A DNA stretch of 64,000 nucleotides, taken from the NCBI GenBank assembly GCA_946894095.1, contig OX335651.1:11368501-11432500 (forward strand). The letters are read 5' to 3'. Origin of the DNA: Incurvaria masculella (taxonomy: Eukaryota; Arthropoda; Insecta; Lepidoptera; Incurvariidae). Made by a program: the position numbers and the translations under genes. Below, in pieces: positions 1 through 9,050 of this stretch. The notes under the pieces are model-generated. The model was not told the DNA's origin and did not search any database. It saw nothing but the letters and a program-made list of their open reading frames with translations. The number at the start of each line of letters is the position of its first letter. Position 1 is the stretch's first letter.

Positions 1-3000
1 TCGAGCAGACGCGGAGCAAGCTGCGGATAGTGACGCTGAACAGCAACGCTTGGGCAGGCGGCGCGACGCGCGGCTCGCCGGACGGGCCGCAGCGGGCGCG
101 CGCGCAGTGGGACTGGCTCGAGAAGGTGCTCAACAAGGCCAAGAGGAACCAGGAAATGGTAAGTCCGCGGTGATGTGGCAGGAGGATACTACACGATCGA
201 GCAGTTGCGGATAGTGACGCTGAACAGCAACGCGTGAGCGGGCGGCGCGACGCGCGGCTCGCCGGACGGGCCGCAGCGGGCACGTGCGCAGTGGGACTGG
301 CTCGAGAAGGTGCTCAACAAGGCCAAGAGGAACCAGGAAATGGTAAGTCCGCGGTGATGTGGCAGGAGGATACTACACGATCGAGCAGTTGCGGATAGTG
401 ACGCTGAACAGCAACGCGTGGGCGGGCGGCGCGACGCGCGGCTCGCCGGACGGGCCGCAGCGGGCACGTGCGCAGTGGGACTGGCTCGAGAAGGTGCTCA
501 ACAAGGCCAAGAGGAACCAGGAAATGGTAAGTCCGCGGTGATGTGGCAGGAGGATACTACACGATCGAGCAGACGCGGAGCCAGCTGCGGATAGTGACGC
601 TGAACAGCAACGTTTGGGCGGGCGGCGCGACGCGCGGCTCGCCGGACGGGCCGCAGCGGGCGCGCGCGCAGTGGGACTGGCTCGAGAAGGTGCTCAACAA
701 GGCCAAGAGGAACCAGGAAATGGTAAGTCCGCGGTGATGTGGCAGGAGGATACTACACGATCGAGCAGACGCGGAGCCAGCTGCGGATAGTGACGCTGAA
801 CAGCAACGCTTGGGCGGGCGGCGCGACGCGCGGCTCGCCGGACGGGCCGCAGCGGGCGCGCGCGCAGTGGGACTGGCTCGAGAAGGTGCTCAACAAGGCC
901 AAGAGGAACCAGGAAATGGTAAATCCGCGGTGATGTGGCAGGAGGATACTACACGATCGAGCAGACGCGGAGCAAGCTGCGGATAGTGACGCTGAACAGC
1001 AACGCTTGGGCAGGCGGCGCGACGCGCGGCTCGCCGGACGGGCCGCAGCGGGCGCGCGCGCAGTGGGACTGGCTCGAGAAGGTGCTCAACAAGGCCAAGA
1101 GGAACCAGGAAATGGTAAGTCCGCGGTGATGTGGCAGGAGGATACTACACGATCGAGCAGTTGCGGATAGTGACGCTGAACAGCAACGCGTGAGCGGGCG
1201 GCGCGACGCGCGGCTCGCCGGACGGGCCGCAGCGGGCACGTGCGCAGTGGGACTGGCTCGAGAAGGTGCTCAACAAGGCCAAGAGGAACCAGGAAATGGT
1301 AAGTCCGCGGTGATGTGGCAGGAGGATACTACACGATCGAGCAGTTGCGGATAGTGACGCTGAACAGCAACGCGTGGGCGGGCGGCGCGACGCGCGGCTC
1401 GCCGGACGGGCCGCAGCGGGCACGTGCGCAGTGGGACTGGCTCGAGAAGGTGCTCAACAAGGCCAAGAGGAACCAGGAAATGGTAAGTCCGCGGTGATGT
1501 GGCAGGAGGATACTACACGATCGAGCAGACGCGGAGCAAGCTGCGGATAGTGACGCTGAACAGCAACGCTTGGGCAGGCGGCGCGACGCGCGGCTCGCCG
1601 GACGGGCCGCAGCGGGCGCGCGCGCAGTGGGACTGGCTCGAGAAGGTGCTCAACAAGGCCAAGAGGAACCAGGAAATGGTAAGTCCGCGGTGATGTGGCA
1701 GGAGGATACTACACGATCGAGCAGTTGCGGATAGTGACGCTGAACAGCAACGCGTGAGCGGGCGGCGCGACGCGCGGCTCGCCGGACGGGCCGCAGCGGG
1801 CACGTGCGCAGTGGGACTGGCTCGAGAAGGTGCTCAACAAGGCCAAGAGGAACCAGGAAATGGTAAGTCCGCGGTGATGTGGCAGGAGGATACTACACGA
1901 TCGAGCAGTTGCGGATAGTGACGCTGAACAGCAACGCGTGGGCGGGCGGCGCGACGCGCGGCTCGCTGGACTTTACTGGTTGTCTATCTTTATCTGCTAG
2001 CGTCTTCCGGAAGCACCTTCTTACTGTTGGCTCAACTATTTATTTTACTTTTGAAATAAGCACGCCTATGAAGTTCCATAATTATTGACAGACAACCATC
2101 AGGGAGTATGGATGGACGGGAGTAGAAACCAAAATTCATAACTACTTTTATATACAAAACGGAAATGCTGCCGGCGAGTACGTTCGCTTACGAATTCGCT
2201 TTCTCGAGTTAAAACGACACGTGAGAACACGTATGAATATCACAGGACGCTATTTACTGCAACCAACATTTGATGTTGCGCATCCCGAATTTGTAAGCGA
2301 ACTAACTACAGTTAGACGTTATGGACTAGTTAGCTTCTAGTATGACTACACTGCCGCAATACGAATGAGTTTCGAATGCTTCTCTTATTCGTCTATACTC
2401 GCTAAAATTAAATACTTGCAAGATGCTGTTATTTTATAATTTCTAAAGCAAAAACTAAATCTAAATGTGTTAAATCTATTAAATCTGCTTCATTAATAAA
2501 GTCCATTGTTATTAGAAATCTAATCGGTAACGCATTAGGACATCACTCGATTAGTACTCGAGCTGTCAAAAGTAAAATAAATGGTTGGACAAACTATAAT
2601 GTCTCGTGTCAGGTGTACCTGGTGGCGCACGCGGGGCCCGGCGTGGAGGAGCGGGGCGGCGCGGGCGGCGGCGGGGCGGGCGGCGGGGAGCTCTCGCCCG
2701 CCGCCAACGCGCGCCTGTTGCAGCTGACGCGGGCTTACGCCGACGTCATCGCCGGACAGTTCTACGGGCACCGGCACGCTGACACTTTCAGGATCGTCTA
2801 CAACGATGGTACGCCATTCGAGGAACTCACATTGTTGTGAATATAGTACATTGTAACTCGACAAGTTCCGTGTACAGCGACGCCATGTTTGGTCCCCCTC
2901 TCCACCTCCGCGTACCCTCTAGCGGAACCCATCAGTCCGTTCGAGAACGCGGCGCGCACTACATTTATTTTCTTTTATCCTTACGTTTTGTTGTTTATTT

Positions 3001-6000
3001 TATTTCTGGTATGTCTCAAAAATAAAGATTCTTGTGAAAAACTCTGTTATTTACAAAAGTACGTTTTCTGTGCTAAAACATGAGAATATTTCCTTGTTTT
3101 CTATTCAGTTCAATGTAACCGAGCAATATTAGGAAAGTCCTGGCATTTTGGTTACTATTCCTAGCGTACCACAGTTCGTTTTAACTAAAAATGTCCAGTT
3201 ATGTTTGAAAAATGTTACCGCTTCACGCGGCAGGAAGAGATATACCAGTTACATAAAATTTTACATTAAAATAACAAAAAAAAACCAGGATTTTTTTCTT
3301 TTGAGTAGGCATTCAATTAACTTTTTCAAAATCAAATTAAAATTTAGGTAGCATATCAATTAGGCCAATTGAACCAAAGGTCCGTCGCTCGTAGTCAGTA
3401 TACGTTTTGTATTGAATTATAAAATATTTCGTCATTGTTTGTTTTCCAAAAAACATTGCGGAAACAAGGATGTGATCTGTATATATCTGTACTTGCATGG
3501 ATAAACTTTTCACGTACATACAGTAGAATATTTTTGATCAAAAGAGTAAGTGCGCATTAACTGTATGTTGACACAAAAGTCACCGTCAAACTTTTTTGAG
3601 GTTGTTCTAGATTTTTACGAAACTTCGTCAAATTTTACAACCGGAAATTAGAAAAAAGGAACTTCATAAAAAATAATGCCCATTTCAAATTATTCTTTAC
3701 ATACTAAATGTTAAATGTATGTGGCGTGGGATCAGGTCGACCAGTATCTTGGGCACTGCTGGCTCCAGCGGTGACGCCGCGAGCACCTGGCAGCGGTAAC
3801 GGCGGCGGCGGCGGAGGCACCACCAACCCTGGTCTTAGACTTTACAAGTTTGACTCCAACACTGGCAAGGTTAATATCACTTTACAAGTTTGAATCAAAC
3901 ACTGGCTAGGTTAATATCTTTTTAAAAATTTGACTTTAACACTGGCAAGGTTTATCTTTTTACAAATTTGACTTTAACACTGACAAGGTTAATATGGGGG
4001 AACGGCATAACGTATAATATGCAGATCGTATAATGTCATATTTTAACAAAATTTTAAAACCATGCACAACGTATAATCGGCAGATCGTATAATCTTATAC
4101 GTAGTGCATGAAGAAGTCCAAAAAATTAAATTACTTATTTCTCCATGCATAACGTATAATAGTCACAACGTATAATGTTATGATCTTTATTTAACAAAAA
4201 AAGAAAACCATGCATATCATATAATCCTAAAATATTTCATACGATAAGCGCCCTTATCGATATAAGATTAAAGATTATACTCGCACGCGACTTTTCGACC
4301 GTCTCAATTAGCGTTGTAGCAAATTGTTACTCTTCAACAGATATCGATTCGTAGCAATTTCAGCCTTAAATGTATCGTTGTTAGGGCGCTTTATGCAGTG
4401 CTTCTTGGCATATTATACGTTCTGCATGGTTTTCTTTTTTGTGAATTCATGTTAGGAATATTATACGTTGTGACTATTATACGTTCTGCATGATGCAAAG
4501 AGTTTATTTTATTTTTAAACTCATGCACAACGTATAACATTATACGTTGTGAATATTATACGATATGCATGGTTTTAATTTTTTGGAAAAAAATACTATT
4601 ATACGTTGTGAATATTATACGTAGTGAATACGACTCGTTAATATCACTTTACATGTTTGACATCAACATTAGCAAGGTTATAATATCACTTTACAGTTTT
4701 ACTTCAAAACTGACAAGGACTATTACCACTTAAAAAGTTTGAAATAATTTATTAGCACATTTAATATCACTTCACAAGTTGACTCCAACGCTGCCAAGAT
4801 TAATATAACTTTTTATATTTGATTCAATTATTGGCAAGGTTAATACACCACTTTACAAGTATAACTCCAACATTGGATTTATAATGATATCACTTTCAAA
4901 GTTTACTTCAACACTGGCAAATTTAATATCACTTTACATCATTGATAATGTTAAAAATACTTTTCACGTTTGACCTTGATCTGGATCTTAATTTATCAAC
5001 GATAGCAAGTTGGAATCTTTATCCTAAAATCTAATTTCAAAATCCAATACTGGACATTCTGGTCTTTGTTTTTAGTTTAACATTTTTGATGTTCGGTATT
5101 TGAAAGATAATGTGTTTGAGCAAACAAATACGTCAAGCCCCGCAGCGACAATAATGTTGGTGTCAATTTCTCTACCCTTGTTTGAGAACTAACAACTGTT
5201 TCACGAAAATCCGATCTATTTGTAAGGATTCCACCCCTTATTCGCACCTGCTAGGTAGATTGAAAAGCTTACATGCAGAGTATTTACTTACACTGAGCAC
5301 TTCAGTATCTGTTTACATACATTGTGTGCTCTCCTGACGATTCTCTTGTTCATTATTGGGTAAGTATTCACTGGTCCAATACTCTTGTACATTTGGTGCG
5401 CCCTGGGTTTCGAAATTTTATAATTCATGTAACAAAAAAAAAGTGTCATTTATGTTGAATCATAACAGTATTTGTGCATCCCGTTTAACTTTTAAAGTAT
5501 TTAATGTAAAATTCCGAGAAAAATAAGTAAATACTGATGCTATTTTGAACGCGCACACCACTGCAGGAGGTAGACACGTTGCAACAAACAATTTAATAAT
5601 ACAATTCAAACGCTTGGCTGCGCAGGCTAACATGAATTCTCTGCGAAAAGGTACTAGACTACACCCAATACTACCTGGACATATCGGCGACGAGGCCAGG
5701 GGAGGCGCACTGGACCGTGGAGTACAACCTGACTCAGTACTACGGACTGCGCGAGGTGACCGCGCATTCCCTCCATGCGCTCGCGGAGCGGCTCGCGCGC
5801 TCCATGCCGCACGAACAGGGACTCTTTGCCAAGTTAGTCCACTACCTGAACCCTATACTACCTGGATATATCGGCGGCAAGCATGTAGCTTACTTGTAAG
5901 AAAAAATCCGTGATCACGGAGAGTTATTTTAGTTGAACGAGAGTCTCGTGCGGAGCGCGCGTCGCAGTGGTGTATAGCTTACATTTAAATGTTAATTATG

Positions 6001-6778
6001 CATTACAATGGGTTTGGATACGGAATTATTAATCTTGTAATTAGAGAAGTACCCATGCGTATGTAATACATTAATGAAGGTCTATGGTCATCTGCTCAAA
6101 TTGGTGTTCTGCATAGTGATTTTTTATTCACACCAGGTTTTAAGATTAATCTCTAAGCCTGGTTTTCACCCGACACTTAAAGGGCCATTATTCCTAAAGT
6201 GCTGATTATCTTGTACGGGTATCGATTGCGAGATGGTAAGAAAGGCCCTTTAATTTGAGTATTAAGCTAATCAGTACTTGGTGGAAGAGACCAAGAGATC
6301 TTCGAGTACAAGATATTCAGCACTAAATAAATCCCTTTAAGTGTCAATTAAAATGAATCAGCACTTTGTTGGGAACTCCCGAATCAGAGAGTGCATGAGG
6401 CGCGACACTTCTATTCCAGTCATGTTTCATCCAGTTTTATTCCGATCATGATGTACCACGCCTGCGTATACGCGCCCTTCTCGGCCCTCACGCCCATTAC
6501 TGCCGCTTCTCGCTGCTCTTCTGGCACTGGTCAAATGTACTTCTCTCTGCGTCAGGTACATGCAGGCGCGCGTGGTCCGGCACGCGGACTGGGGCGGCGC
6601 GTACGAGTGCGATGCGGCCTGCGTGCACGGCCACTACTGCGCGATTACGCGCCTCGACTACCAGGAGCACCACGCATGCGTGCGCGCGCCCTCGTCGGCG
6701 CTCGCTTCACACGCTCCCGCCGCCGCCTCCGCGCGATGTCTGCTGTTGATGCTCGCTGCTCTCCTGGTACTAATATGA
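1..6778 (+). CDS. Acid sphingomyelinase-like phosphodiesterase (SMPDL3-type), 3' half, five exons
   Basis: The 3' half of a secreted or surface metallophosphoesterase gene; the 5' part lies outside the window. One copy of the arrayed exon (for example 1506-1678) joins 2613-2808, 3736-3869, 5651-5832 and 6556-6778. All junctions use GT/AG and keep phase (0, 1, 0, 2), giving about 300 C-terminal residues. Visible family marks are LRIVTLNSN, then WDWLEKVL, then VYLVAHAGPG with the metal-site His, then VIAGQFYGHRHAD with the GHxH metal motif, then LLAPAVTP, NPGLRLYKFD, the Cys-rich ECDAAC end domain and a hydrophobic C-terminal tail. The tail suggests a GPI anchor, as in SMPDL3B. The family cleaves phosphoester bonds in lipids or nucleotides; the substrate here is unknown. 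The SMPDL3 assignment rests on motif order and is firm at family level; the exact paralogue is inferred. Confidence 0.9.
182..342 (+). pseudogene. Arrayed exon copy, type B, with in-frame stop
   Basis: A 161-nt exon copy lacking the TRSK codons. The Trp codon of the NAWAGG segment is TGA (235-237), so inclusion would truncate the protein. Splice sites on both sides look the same as in intact copies. The same stop occurs in the copies at 1138-1298 (TGA 1191-1193) and 1702-1862 (TGA 1755-1757), which shows that the mutation arose once and was then duplicated. Confidence 0.9.
1506..1678 (+). CDS. Arrayed exon copy, type A: last complete, stop-free copy before the downstream exons
   Basis: A 173-nt exon, phase 1 in and phase 0 out, with an open frame through to GAA ATG and donor gtaagt at 1679. 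It is the most 3' copy that is both complete and free of a stop, since 1702-1862 has TGA and the final copy is cut off. Joining it to the acceptor at 2611-2612 gives NQEM followed by VYLVAH, matching the family. The intron would be 1679-2612. Other stop-free complete copies (366-526, 550-722, 746-918, 942-1114, 1322-1482) could serve equally well, so choosing this copy is an inference. Confidence 0.7.
1972..2612 (+). other. Intron after the exon array
   Basis: AT-rich intron sequence starting where the last array unit breaks off in the middle of its codons. It ends in 'gtgtcag' before exon VYLVAH. I see no gene or clear mobile element in it. Confidence 0.7.
2613..2808 (+). CDS. SMPDL3-type exon with GHxH metal-binding motif
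   Basis: A 196-nt exon, phase 0 in and 1 out, read after 'gtgtcag' and ending before 'gtacgc'. It encodes VYLVAHAGPG, whose His is a conserved metal ligand in calcineurin-like phosphodiesterases, then a Gly/Ala-rich loop, then LTRAYADVIAGQFYGHRHAD and FRIVYNDG. The GHRH pair is the last metal-binding block of the family. The Gly-rich insert (GGAGGGGAGGG) is longer and simpler than the equivalent loop in vertebrate relatives and is very GC-rich at the DNA level. Confidence 0.9.
2809..3735 (+). other. Intron
   Basis: AT-rich sequence between the GHxH exon and the next coding exon, with scattered short open frames but no recognisable domain or element. Confidence 0.8.
3736..3869 (+). CDS. SMPDL3-type exon (LLAPAVTP ... 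LYKFDSNTGK)
   Basis: A 134-nt exon, phase 1 in and 0 out. It begins after 'gggatcag' and completes the split Gly of YNDG, giving RPVSWALLAPAVTP, the conserved segment after the metal site, then a Gly-rich stretch and NPGLRLYKFDSNTGK. Its last 29 nt and its donor (AAG|gttaat) are the first unit of a 40-bp minisatellite that runs on into the intron. Confidence 0.88.
3841..4945 (+). repeat. 40-bp minisatellite seeded by the exon 3 end and splice donor
   Basis: Unit 1 (3841-3880) is coding up to 3869 and then contains the donor. Degenerate units follow at about 3881, 3921 and 3959, then, after a 641-bp inserted element, at about 4648, 4690, 4730, 4771, 4810, 4852, 4894 and 4933. Each recalls 'tttgactccaacactggcaa' followed by 'ggttaatatcac'. 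Several units keep a donor-like AAGGTTAAT, so the intron opens with a series of decoy donor sites. Confidence 0.9.
3996..4636. mobile_element. ACGTATAAT-box inverted-repeat element, copy 1 (641 bp, 8-bp flanking duplication)
   Basis: The element interrupts the 40-bp minisatellite. The 8-bp word gttaatat sits directly outside both ends (3988-3995 and 4637-4644). Its two arms are long imperfect inverted repeats that share AAAACCATGCA and many copies of ACGTATAAT or its complement; the centre is not repeated. There is no coding capacity. An 8-bp duplication is typical of hAT-type insertion, so I infer a non-autonomous hAT-like element. Within a minisatellite the flanking word could partly be chance, but copy 2 shows the same arrangement. 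Confidence 0.8.
4946..5650 (+). other. Rest of the intron before exon 4
   Basis: AT-rich intron sequence following the minisatellite and ending in 'gcgaaaag' before exon 4. No gene or repeat is recognised. Confidence 0.7.
5651..5832 (+). CDS. SMPDL3-type exon (VLDYTQYYLD ... LFA)
   Basis: A 182-nt exon, phase 0 in and 2 out, from the acceptor 'gcgaaaag' to the donor 'gttagt'. It encodes VLDYTQYYLDIS, HWTVEYNLTQYYGLREVTAHS and LAERLARSMP. These correspond to the C-terminal helical part after the catalytic domain in SMPDL3/ASM proteins (a 'W.LEY.LT..YG' pattern). The split Lys codon is completed by the next exon. Confidence 0.88.
5845..5880 (+). repeat. Partial second copy of the exon 4 head, in the following intron
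   Basis: About 30 bp beginning 12 nt inside the intron resemble exon 4 positions 5662-5691, which encode TQYYLDIS; both share 'tactacctgga' and 'atatcggcg'. The copy keeps YLPGYIGG-like frames but no acceptor. It is a degenerate local duplication. Confidence 0.7.
5881..6555 (+). other. Last intron
   Basis: Intron sequence ending in the pyrimidine-rich acceptor 'ctctctgcgtcag'. No recognised element. Confidence 0.8.
6556..6778 (+). CDS. SMPDL3-type last coding exon, Cys-rich end and GPI-like tail
   Basis: A 223-nt coding exon, phase 2 in, ending in TGA at 6776-6778. It encodes YMQARVVRH, then ECDAACVHGHYCAI and HHACV, whose cysteine spacing matches the disulfide-rich C-terminus of the family. 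After a small-residue stretch (ALASHAPAAASA) comes a hydrophobic terminal segment (LLLMLAALLVLI) with no charged residue after it. That layout predicts GPI anchoring, as in SMPDL3B, rather than free secretion as in SMPDL3A. I see no canonical AATAAA in the next 150 bp. Confidence 0.88.
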
Positions 6779-6905
6779 AAAGAATTGATTGAGCTTCTTT
6801 GAAACTAACTTTTGAAGTAAGATTGTCAACCGAATTTCTCAAGATAAAATATATATTTTTTTGATTGTTTTGAAAGTAGCGTACATAATCGATGAATTAC
6901 AAATA

Positions 6906-8042
6906 AGGGCAGGGCAGTAAGGCAGCATGCTAGGTTTGTGGTCAGAACAGTAACCAGACTGGGTGTCTACTCATGAAAGCGAAAGCAAGGAGTTCTCGTG
7001 TTCGCTTCTGTCAAAGTGTATACAGAAAAAGGAGGCTTTTTTATTCTACATAGAGTTTGACAGAACCGAACAGAGATCTTCTCGCTTTCCTTTTCCAGAT
7101 TGGATAGGCAGGACAGCTAAAGCCGACCCATCTCTTGCAGGCGGTGCACTATGACAACTCCATACTAGACGAATTCCTAAAATTTGGTTGTTTCAAGGCA
7201 ATTTTTTCTCATTTATGATACACTGAAAATAATTATGTGCAATTGTTTACTGTTTTAACACAGTTAAAATTCAATCATTTACGGTGAAGTATTTCTCATT
7301 ACCATTAATATATTACGATAAGTGCATCTATTAATCATCTATTAATGAGCAAAAACAGTTAATATTAAATAGTTATTTTAACCGATTGAACAGTATCGCT
7401 TGGTGATAAGATCAGATGTTTATGAAACGGTTATCTTAACTATCTCTGCTGACTACAAATTAGGAATGCAACTGTCCAGTTTCAAGAGGTACAGGATTTA
7501 ACCAGACTCGACATTACCTTTTCACTGAATATAAAACGTAAGTAAGAATGGAAAAATACAAAATCTAGAAACAGTTTTCACACAGTTAGGGAAACGTAAG
7601 AGAAAACAGTTGTTGCACAGAGTTAAAAAAACAATTAAACGATTCATATTTAAAGATAATAAGATTTAACATTTAAGGTTAACGGTTTTCACTCAGTTAG
7701 AGTAACCGATTTTCTTATTTGACTCTATTTTAACGTTCCAAGACGATCGTTATTATCGGAATTATAGTTTTGTAGATTAACAGATTTTTTTTGTGTAACA
7801 TTCAAACCGTTTAAGAATATTAAAAGAAAGCTACTGAAATATGTTTTTATAGACCCCCTATGTTCTTTGCCGATGCAAAATATATTTTTTAGCCAAGAAC
7901 GTTAAAGAGGGATCTCTTTTAACGTTCTTATTTTTATCTTTTGTCACGAGTCGCACACTGTCGGAATGAGCTGTCCGAAATGTTAAATAATACTATACAG
8001 TAATTCTCTTCGGTTCAATGTTATGGCTCACTGCCCTGCCCT
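6906..8042. mobile_element. Candidate 1.1-kb element with 13-bp terminal inverted repeats
   Basis: A perfect inverted pair AGGGCAGGGCAGT lies at 6906-6918 and, as its complement, at 8030-8042, with similar bases continuing inward. The interior is AT-rich and non-coding and holds a smaller foldback repeat (6975-7091). No convincing target duplication is visible, so the ends are provisional. Confidence 0.5.
6975..7091. repeat. Small foldback repeat (GAAGCGAAAGC arms), copy 1
   Basis: Arms containing 'ttctcgtgttcgcttctgtc' and its diverged complement 'gacagaaccgaacag' face each other around an AT-rich core. A second copy lies at 32442-32558, so this is an interspersed MITE-like family. Confidence 0.65.
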
Positions 8043-9050
8043 AGTGTGAAATGAGCCTTACAAGTCAAGTATTTTTTTTTTTACTTTGATATCATATTTC
8101 ATGCCAGAGGCGCATTTGATGACAAAACAGATACAATTCGTTAATCTGCTGATACTATTCACCAAGCCTTATCAGGTATTTGAACTCGACAACATAAAAC
8201 AATATTTATTGAAAATTTATAAAACAAGGTATAAGAGTTTCCTGTAAAAAAAAAGAAATGTTAGAAAAGCTTTTTATGGATATCTCCCGAATATGTGTGC
8301 TACTTGTTATATTTATATCAATACTTTACTGTGTCCTACGACCAGACTAGTATATTGTGCTTTTGGAATAATGACATTTTCATTGTGCTCAATTTGAACT
8401 TAGTAAATATAATTTAATACAGTTTATTTAATTCGATTTTGTTTAATTAAGTACAAAAAAATCTCGTGGTTTGACGCCATACTACAAAGAATGGCGGTTA
8501 GTTGATGTTTAAAATGAAATCACAAATGATTAATCTCTTTCCATACCCTTGACATACAACGAAACAACGTGAGTGTGAAAACTTTTTTTTTATCATATAT
8601 ATACATTTATTTCTTTTGTTTAGCCGCATCAGGTCCAGAATAACATTGCTTTCATTGCTTTTAGCGGCATATTCTTTCATTTCATATTAGGGTTTTTAGC
8701 TAGGGTTTTTTTATTTTCATTTTTTTAAACCATATCTTATTTAATTCTTGGCAAACAGAGTTGTGTTATCAAGTTTACGAAGGCACATGCAGTAAGAGGT
8801 ATGCGACAGCACATGATTCTAAGATCTTAATCAAATATTTGATGATGTTCTTTGCTCTACCATGTATCATACATTCATTCATGAATCATATCAATTATTC
8901 TAACAGATACGCTATAAACTGACTTAACTCATTTTATGTCAATATATTCAGTTTATAATTCATTCTCAGTTTTGAAAAATAATTTATTTGATAACATTAA
9001 CAGATGAAAATTTTAAAAACATGAAAAAGAAAAAAACGAAGACACAGGGG
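8043..9050. other. AT-rich non-coding stretch with one small repeat
   Basis: No gene. A block around 8640-8720 ('gcttttagcggcatatt' onwards) recurs at about 9920-9995, on the far side of the LINE remnant. Confidence 0.6.

Larger units (their letters stand above)
1..1971 (+). repeat. Tandem array of 11 copies of one SMPDL3-type coding exon
   Basis: Units of 196 or 184 bp repeat head to tail. Exon copies: 1-158 (cut by the window edge), 182-342, 366-526, 550-722, 746-918, 942-1114, 1138-1298, 1322-1482, 1506-1678, 1702-1862 and 1886 to about 1971 (truncated). Each copy encodes GGYYTIEQ, LRIVTLNSN and WDWLEKVLNKAKRNQEM, starts after 'gtggcag' and ends before 'gtaagt' ('gtaaat' in 746-918). The 184-bp units lack 12 nt (residues TRSK or TRSQ), in frame. 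Only 23 nt separate one donor from the next acceptor, too short for an insect intron. Retained, that spacer reads VSPR then stop. The unit order A-B-C-D-E-A-B-C-A-B-C shows duplication of an A-B-C block. Confidence 0.95.

Noticed and set aside
189..1803. Minus-strand frames of about 92-96 codons recurring through the exon array
   Set aside because: They are mirror images of the GC-rich plus-strand exon, repeat with the array, and lack any domain.
1..1971. A single long polypeptide reading through the whole array
   Set aside because: Unit lengths 196 and 184 are both 1 modulo 3 and each spacer has an in-frame stop, so the array cannot be one continuous coding repeat.
2535..2864. 109-codon minus-strand frame over the GHxH exon
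   Set aside because: It is the antisense shadow of a well-supported coding exon.
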